From Begonia masoniana (taxonomy: Eukaryota > Streptophyta > Magnoliopsida > Cucurbitales > Begoniaceae), in contig CM039509.1 in NCBI GenBank assembly GCA_022432975.1, positions 16,650,324-16,714,323 of the forward strand: a DNA stretch of 64,000 nucleotides, given 5' to 3'. Below the pieces are notes generated by a model. It did no database searches and had not been told where the DNA came from. It saw nothing but the letters and a program-made list of their open reading frames with translations. Position numbers and translations under genes: made by a program. Shown here piece after piece: positions 59,057 to 64,000 of this stretch (within the stretch, counting starts at the first letter, position 1; every line of letters begins with the position of its first letter).

Positions 59057-59116
59057 GAGCGACAGCAGGATATGATGACTAAATATCCTGATCTATTTGT
59101 GTGATTTAATTTTGTG

Positions 59117-59198
59117 GACAAAATTCTAAATAAGGTGGGTGGAATTTAATATCCGGCCTGTACGGAATTAGACAAAATTCTAAATAAGGTGGGTGGAA
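59117..59198 (+). promoter_or_regulatory. Polypurine tract, duplicated
   Basis: GACAAAATTCTAAATAAGG with GTGGGTGGAA occurs twice, 54 bases apart (59117 and 59171). The first copy is followed by 25 bases of LTR start (TTTAATATCCGGCC), the second by the real LTR. Confidence 0.88.
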
Positions 59199-60188
59199 TG
59201 TAATATCCGGCGTGTACAGAATTTTATATTATAATATATATTGGCATTTTTATAAATATGTCAAATCAAACCCGTTTTATGAAAAGAAAGGGTCATTAGA
59301 ATCCTAACAATTAATAGTAATTTTACGCAATTTACGGGATTTTTCGGAGTAATAACGCTATATTCCGAGTAATTAAGTTTCTTGTAATATAAAGGACGTT
59401 TTAGTAAAAATAGTAAATGAGGTCTGATTTGCAAACGGAAAGTTTTGATAAATCCCAAATAATAAATTGGACTTATGGGTGAAATATGGATATTTGGCGG
59501 AATCGAATAGCTAGTTAATTAACGAAACAAGCGACAAAACGAATATAAAAACTATGGAAGGGCAAAACGGTAATTTGCCAAGTCAATTTTAATATTTAAA
59601 ACATTTTTCTCTTCCTCCTTCACCATTTCACGCCAGCAGCTCTCTGTTTTCGATTTTCCTCTTGGCCTCCTCTCTGCCCGCGAGGGTTTCTCGACATCCA
59701 ACCTCCGTTCGTCCTCCAATCATTCCGTTTTCTTCGCGCTTTCTCCTCCATTCGACGCTCTAGGTATGATTCTAAAGTTTTAGAGCGTTAGTTTTCGATT
59801 TTCGCAAAGTTATACGGTTAGGGTTTCGATTAGGGTTTTGTTAAAAATCGAGATTTAGGGTTCGAAATCGATAGATTGTTGTAGATTACGAATGTATAGG
59901 ATGTATTGAACGTTATTGGACGAAGTTAAAGTGATTTGTGAGAAATGTTAAAATGGGAGAATTTTTGGGTTTTTAGGAAAACTCGTTAATTGGAATTTTA
60001 AACTATCGAGCGTTAATCGTTGTTTAAATACTTCGATTAGTTAGGTTGAGATTTTAAGAAATTCCTTAGGTAAGGTTTTGGTTAAATTTGGACATTTAGA
60101 AGTTTAAACTCGTTTTAACGATAAACGTTGTGTTTTGCCTCAGACAAACAACGGTCGTGGACGGAGTTTGAGCTACTTTGGACACGAG

Positions 60189-60793
60189 GTAAGTTCTCGT
60201 GATCTACTCTGGCCGATTGGCCTACACCGTACTTCGAAGTCGTCTCGAGGAGTTTTGTTGACGCCTTTATTTACTCGCTTTGGTTGGGTAGTTAGGGTTC
60301 GATTGTCTTTTAGGTTGATTTTGTGTTTTAATGGTATGCTCTGTACGTATGTTTACTTTCTGTCATATTGAACTGTTCACGCATCACGTGTTTTAAAAGA
60401 ACATAGAAAATGAATTTCTGCATGATGTTTTAAAGAGGATAGCGATGTGGCCTGGAGAGGGGCACGACTTATTGTGGAGACCGATTACGGGTTTGTCACA
60501 ATACCACATCTATTGCATACTCATACAGTTATACAGTTACAGGTTATTCGAGATGGGGTTCAGGCACGGTTGTACGTGTTGTAAGCGTGTACCCCCCCTC
60601 CCCCCGTCTAGCTGGAAAGAGTAGTCCGACCGCAGGATGGGCTCTCTCTGGTTAGGAGGCTGAGATCTCGATGACACCACAGAGTAAAGATAAAGAAAAT
60701 GCTGCATGATTTCTGAACTCATACGCATAGCATGCATGTACATTTACTAGAATTTGCTGAGATTTTTATCTCATAGGTGTCTGTATGGTGTAG
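60189..60793 (+). other. Putative LTR intron (605 nt)
   Basis: The donor is ACGAG|GTAAGTTCTCG, followed by GGCCGATTGGCCTACACC; the acceptor is ATGGTGTAG|GTGATT. Confidence 0.4.
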
Positions 60794-61261
60794 GTGATTA
60801 CGAGGAAACAGGTGAGGATGAGATTCCTCCTCCTGAGGAGTGATCTAGTTGACGGAGGATGGTTGCGGTGGTGTGCTGGCGCAGTCGACGCTTACCTGAC
60901 CCGTGGGGATGTATGTATAGGTTTTGGGATTTTTGGAATGTTTTGGACTGATGGTTGTATAGACATTTTAGGATGCTTGGTTCTGGTTAGGTGATAAACT
61001 GATGTTTTCTATGTTTTATAAACCGTATTTGTAAAATGTTTTATTGAAGCTTTTAATTGCACGCTATGGAAATCGTTTGAAATGTTTTTAGGTTCGATAT
61101 GGATATGCTCGATTTTTAGAGCTATCCACGCAGTTGGATTTCGCAAAGTCCGCTGCAAATTGGTTGAGTTTAAGTTACAAGTCTATGTGTTTATTGATGA
61201 AGAATGTATAGAAGTGGTATGAAAGGGGATGAGGAAATGGTGTATAAATATAGGAAGTTTT

Positions 61262-61500
61262 GCTCTCTGGAATCGGATTCGAGAGAGCGTATTGAAGTGT
61301 TTGCTCTCTGGAATTCCAGAGAGCAAATTGTTGTAAAATGAAAGGCGATGGGGCGCCAGTGTGAGTGGCGACGGATCGCCCCTCCCTTCTTCTTGGTTGG
61401 CGACCGGGCGCCGAGATGAGGGGCGACTGATCGCCCCTCCTGGTCTCAATACAGCGACTGATTGCTGAGACCAATCGCTGATGCAGCGATCGGTCGCTGC
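61262..61500. repeat. Hairpin cluster, second LTR
   Basis: The same order as in the left LTR, but with two GCAGCGACTGATCGCTGC-type stems fewer. Confidence 0.87.
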
Positions 61501-61748
61501 TTCCTTTTTCGGCAGAATGTCAATTCTGCCCTCCCTTTTGTTTTACTTGTAAATTGTTTTAAAATTATAGTTTTATTTAATAGTTTTAATTGTTTTAAAT
61601 AGTTTTATCTTAATTGTTTTAAGTTGGTTTTAAACGGTTTACAAACAACGCTAACGATTTCAATTCCGCTTAGAGTTTAGTTAAGTATAAGGATAAAAAA
61701 AAAATATGTACGGGAAAATGGGTACAGTATTAGGATCGTGACAATTTA

Positions 61749-61761
61749 TGGTATCAAAGCC
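61749..61761 (+). promoter_or_regulatory. Primer binding site
   Basis: TGGTATCAAAGCC, initiator-Met type with one change, five bases after the LTR end. Confidence 0.83.
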
Positions 61762-61831
61762 CCCGGGTTTTAAAATCGGTTCTGTAGACTACTCGACTGC
61801 ACAGCCACTACGCGGACATTCTTCATCAACT

Positions 61832-61896
61832 GTAAGTATGCTTATAGTTTTATTTGATTTCTGTTTCTTAGAGTATTTGTTTATTAACTTTTATAG
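61832..61896 (+). other. Putative 65-nt leader intron
   Basis: CAACT|GTAAGTATG to CTTTTATAG|GAG; the same as at 43890-43954. Confidence 0.4.
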
Positions 61897-61909
61897 GAGA
61901 TATATAAAC

Positions 61910-62658
61910 ATGGTGCGTCAAGGAAATGACCGAGACGACCGAGATGACACGATAGACACCCTAAAAAATTTTATTGCCCAGCAGTCCTAGCACATGGAGC
62001 GTCAAGCTCAGCAGATGGAGAGACAGTCTCAGCAGCTGGGTACTATGATTGATCATGAGGGCACTAGAGCTCGAGAGGCAGCCATTCCGGGCATTCGGGG
62101 GATGGAGAGATTTCAGAAGCTCCAGCCCTCCGTATTTAGCAGACAGTCCACTGATCCCTCTTCAGCCGAGGAGTGGATTCGCACTATGGAAGATATGCTG
62201 GCATATGCTAGCATAGAGGACGGAGAGAGGGTGGCTTTGGTGACCTACCACCTAGCTTTAGATGCCCGATTCTGGTGGGACACTGTGAAGACGACCACCG
62301 ATGTGATTATTATGGGCTGGGAGAGATTCAGGACATTGTTTTACGATAAGTATTTCAGCCATACCGTGAGAGAGGCGAAGATGGTTGAGTTCATGCAGTT
62401 ACGGCAAGTTGGTACGACTGCCGAGTATGTGAGGAAGTTTGAAGCCCTTTCTAGATTTGCGCCACGCCAGGTCAGCGTTAACAAGGACAAGGTACGCTAA
62501 TTTTTACAGGGACTTAGTCAAGAGTTCCAGATGCCCCTTACTATATCTGGGGTGCGGAATGTATCATACGACGAGATAGTGGCCAGGGCGCTTGATATTG
62601 AGGCAGTTGATAGAGATTCTGCCAAACCGAGGGAGCCATCTAAGGGTTTCTTCCGAGA
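61910..62658 (+). pseudogene. gag: gag, second copy, truncated
   Basis: It starts MVRQGNDRDDRDD. A TAG at 61988 (Gln position) and a TAA at 62498 (two changes from CGA of the first copy) interrupt it. The capsid core is otherwise continuous. It lacks the frameshift of the first copy. It breaks off after REPSKGFFRD, before the zinc knuckle, where GC-rich unrelated sequence begins. Confidence 0.87.
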
Positions 62659-62848
62659 TAGAGATTTGTGCAGTAGGCACGATGTTGGCGCACGTGGCAT
62701 AGGCATGCGCCGTGGCCACGTGGCATGCGTGTGGTTAGCGGGCGCGGCACTGGCGTGCAGGACTCGCGCCGTGGCCGGGCAGTGCACGCAAGGTCAGCAA
62801 GCGCGGCACGTGCATGGTGCGCGGAACGCTCATGGTTAGCGAGCACGG
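62659..62848. other. GC-rich unassigned segment
   Basis: 190 bases dense in GCACGTGGC, GTGGCATGCG and GCGCGGCAC motifs, with far higher GC than its surroundings. It may be a broken LTR patch, since similar GC-rich patches lie at 16370-16430, 31439-31630 and 36655-36785. I see no gene in it. Confidence 0.5.
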
Positions 62849-63310
62849 TGTCACGGTCCTACTTTCAAGGGTCATAAACGAGACCGTGCGGCACCTAATA
62901 TCTCACTTGTACTGGGTCAGGCAACGAGCGTGCTAACGGCACCGAGTGCCCACTTCGTTAGAGCGAGCTTTGTGTCTAACAAGTAAGCAACGAGCGAGCG
63001 AGATTAACCGAAAAGAGCATCATTGAGTATAAAGTATGCATAAAGAGTGTGTGTAAAAAGCCTTTTCATTAAATAGCAGCAAATTACAACGTTGGATAGG
63101 GGGTCTAGGTGCAGTCATGCCTCTTCCCCTAAAGAGAAATCCGGACCATCTCCACTACGGCAGTAGTATACATGCTATGGCGGTGAGCAGTAACTCTTGC
63201 CAAAAATAGAAAGAAAAGAGTACAATAAAGTTACTTAAAAAGGAAATAAATCTAGCTAACAGCAAGGGCGGCCATAGGCAACATGCCTTGGACAAGCCCA
63301 GACCTTGACA
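62849..63310 (-). repeat. 3' LTR of another chromovirus (462 bp)
   Basis: The plus strand reads TGTCACGGTCC...CAGACCTTGACA. The reversed purine tract TTCTCCCC follows at 63311-63318, just before the end of the pol frame. It is much shorter than the Tekay-like LTRs. Confidence 0.75.
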
Positions 63311-63341
63311 TTCTCCCCTATTTGAGCTGTTGACGTCCTCG

Positions 63342-64000
63342 TCAACTCTGCTTCTGCTTGAAGTCTTCGATCATCTTTGTTGCATCTTCCAAGTCTTCCT
63401 GCTTCTCCCAAGATACCTCGTCGTCTCCAACTCCCTTCCATCTAATCAGATACTCCTGGTACTGTCGTCGACCTACTTTGACGTTGCGCTCGGCCAGCAC
63501 TGCTTCAACTTCTTTCTTCTTTTTGTTGTTGATGGCGATATTTGGTCTGGTGATGTCGTTCCTCTCTTCATCTTCATTGTCTGCGTGATAGGGCTTCAGA
63601 TTGTTGACATGGATGACAGGGTGAATTTTGAGCCATGTTGGAAGGTTAACTCTGTAGGAGGCTCTTCCGACTTTCTCCATGACTTCAATTGGACCCTCGT
63701 ATTTTCTGACGAGTCGCTGGTCTTTCTTTCCCCGAAAGCGAAGTTGTTCAGGTAACAACTTAACTAGTACAAAGTCTCTAGCCTTGAACTCCATTGGTCG
63801 CCACTTCTTATCTACCCACTTCTTCATATGTTTAGAGGCACGTTCTAGGTAGGCGCGAGCTATCTCCGTATTTTGCTTCCATTCTTTGGAGAAGTTGTAG
63901 GCTTTTGGACTCTTCCCCAAATATGGCTCTTCCAGCGTGTGGGGCATGATGGGTTGTCTCCCGCAAACTATTTCAAATGGACTACTCCCCGTCGAAGAAC
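63342..64000 (-). CDS. pol: Integrase C-terminus and chromodomain, open to window edge
   Basis: The frame is open from the window edge (SPFEIVCGRQPIMPHTL) to a stop at 63342, about 219 codons. It contains the integrase C-terminal region (ERASKHMKKWVDKKWRP, FVLVKLLPEQLRF, RLVRKYEGPIEV, HPVIHVNNLKPYH). A chromodomain follows (EVEAVLAERNV...YLIRWKGV...VSWEKQEDL). The LKPYH-linker-chromodomain arrangement suggests a Galadriel- or Reina-like chromovirus rather than Tekay. It should tether integration to modified histones. No stop is seen, unlike all other pol copies in the window. The 5' part lies to the right. Confidence 0.88.
   Translation of the reverse strand, partial: SSTGSSPFEIVCGRQPIMPHTLEEPYLGKSPKAYNFSKEWKQNTEIARAYLERASKHMKKWVDKKWRPMEFKARDFVLVKLLPEQLRFRGKKDQRLVRKYEGPIEVMEKVGRASYRVNLPTWLKIHPVIHVNNLKPYHADNEDEERNDITRPNIAINNKKKKEVEAVLAERNVKVGRRQYQEYLIRWKGVGDDEVSWEKQEDLEDATKMIEDFKQKQS

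Larger units (their letters stand above)
59199..61743 (+). repeat. Second LTR, complete (2545 bp)
   Basis: TGTAATATCCGGC...TAGGATCGTGACA, then ATTTA and a PBS. It is thus both the 3' LTR of the first internal region and the 5' LTR of a second one. The putative intron is 60189-60793. Hairpins at 61262-61500 include two palindromes and GGGGCGACTGATCGCCCC. Confidence 0.93.
41448..62658 (+). mobile_element. Tekay-like element with extra internal copy, host of two insertions
   Basis: Order: left LTR (41448-43804), gag, protease, RT (split at 45907 and 48954), RNase H, integrase, chromodomain, PPT, second LTR (59199-61743), then a second PBS and gag (61749-62658) cut by unrelated sequence. This is LTR-int-LTR-int, the signature of unequal recombination between copies. 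It entered the 3' LTR of the previous element. Confidence 0.85.

Overview
The window is plant nuclear heterochromatin made almost entirely of nested Ty3/gypsy LTR retrotransposons and their relics. I see no host gene, tRNA gene, rRNA gene or bacterial-type feature. The evidence for a plant is: initiator-Met-tRNA primer binding sites (TGGTATCAGAGC type), Tekay/Del-like gag-pol with a C-terminal chromodomain, a Cassandra TRIM with 5S-rRNA-derived LTRs, 5-bp target duplications, and nonsense mutations dominated by C:G to T:A changes. The species cannot be read from this.

Layout. 1-922: partial minus-strand LTR. 923-3505: minus-strand LTR sitting in the 5' LTR of a Tekay-like element (3506-11158, plus), whose gag-pol keeps one frame over 4.4 kb with about 12 stops. 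That element sits in a minus-strand gag-only element (11159-15308), which itself abuts the leader and LTR of an older minus-strand element (15309-16436, resuming at 31439). Into that LTR went a gag-only (TR-GAG-type) element, now an LTR-int-LTR-int-LTR array (16437-31433) bounded by one 5-bp duplication, AGAAG. Its middle LTR carries 392 perfect TATACT hexamers.

32186-41447: a 5'-truncated plus-strand Tekay-like element carrying a Cassandra TRIM (33483-34321) and a solo LTR (34503-37052). Its 3' LTR is interrupted by a further plus-strand Tekay-like element (41448-62658). That element's RT domain was hit twice, by a solo LTR (45907-48647) and a complete gag-only element (48954-56857), and it continues past its second LTR into a second gag. 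62849-64000: the 3' end of a different chromovirus on the minus strand, with its last open frame intact.

Shared architecture. LTRs from every Tekay-like and gag-only family here share a module in the sense direction: an AG|GTAAGT donor, a GGCC-N4-5-GGCC inverted repeat, CCTACA, a slot usually filled by a tandem or simple repeat, a branch-point-like stretch, and a TGTAG|GT acceptor. Most then carry a cluster of long perfect hairpins whose stem sequences differ between families. A second short intron-like segment (61-65 nt) lies between the PBS and the gag ATG. I read these as an LTR-embedded leader intron, a second leader intron and a structured leader. That reading is inference but testable with RNA data. 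Gag-only elements would depend on Tekay-like partners for protease, reverse transcriptase and integrase.
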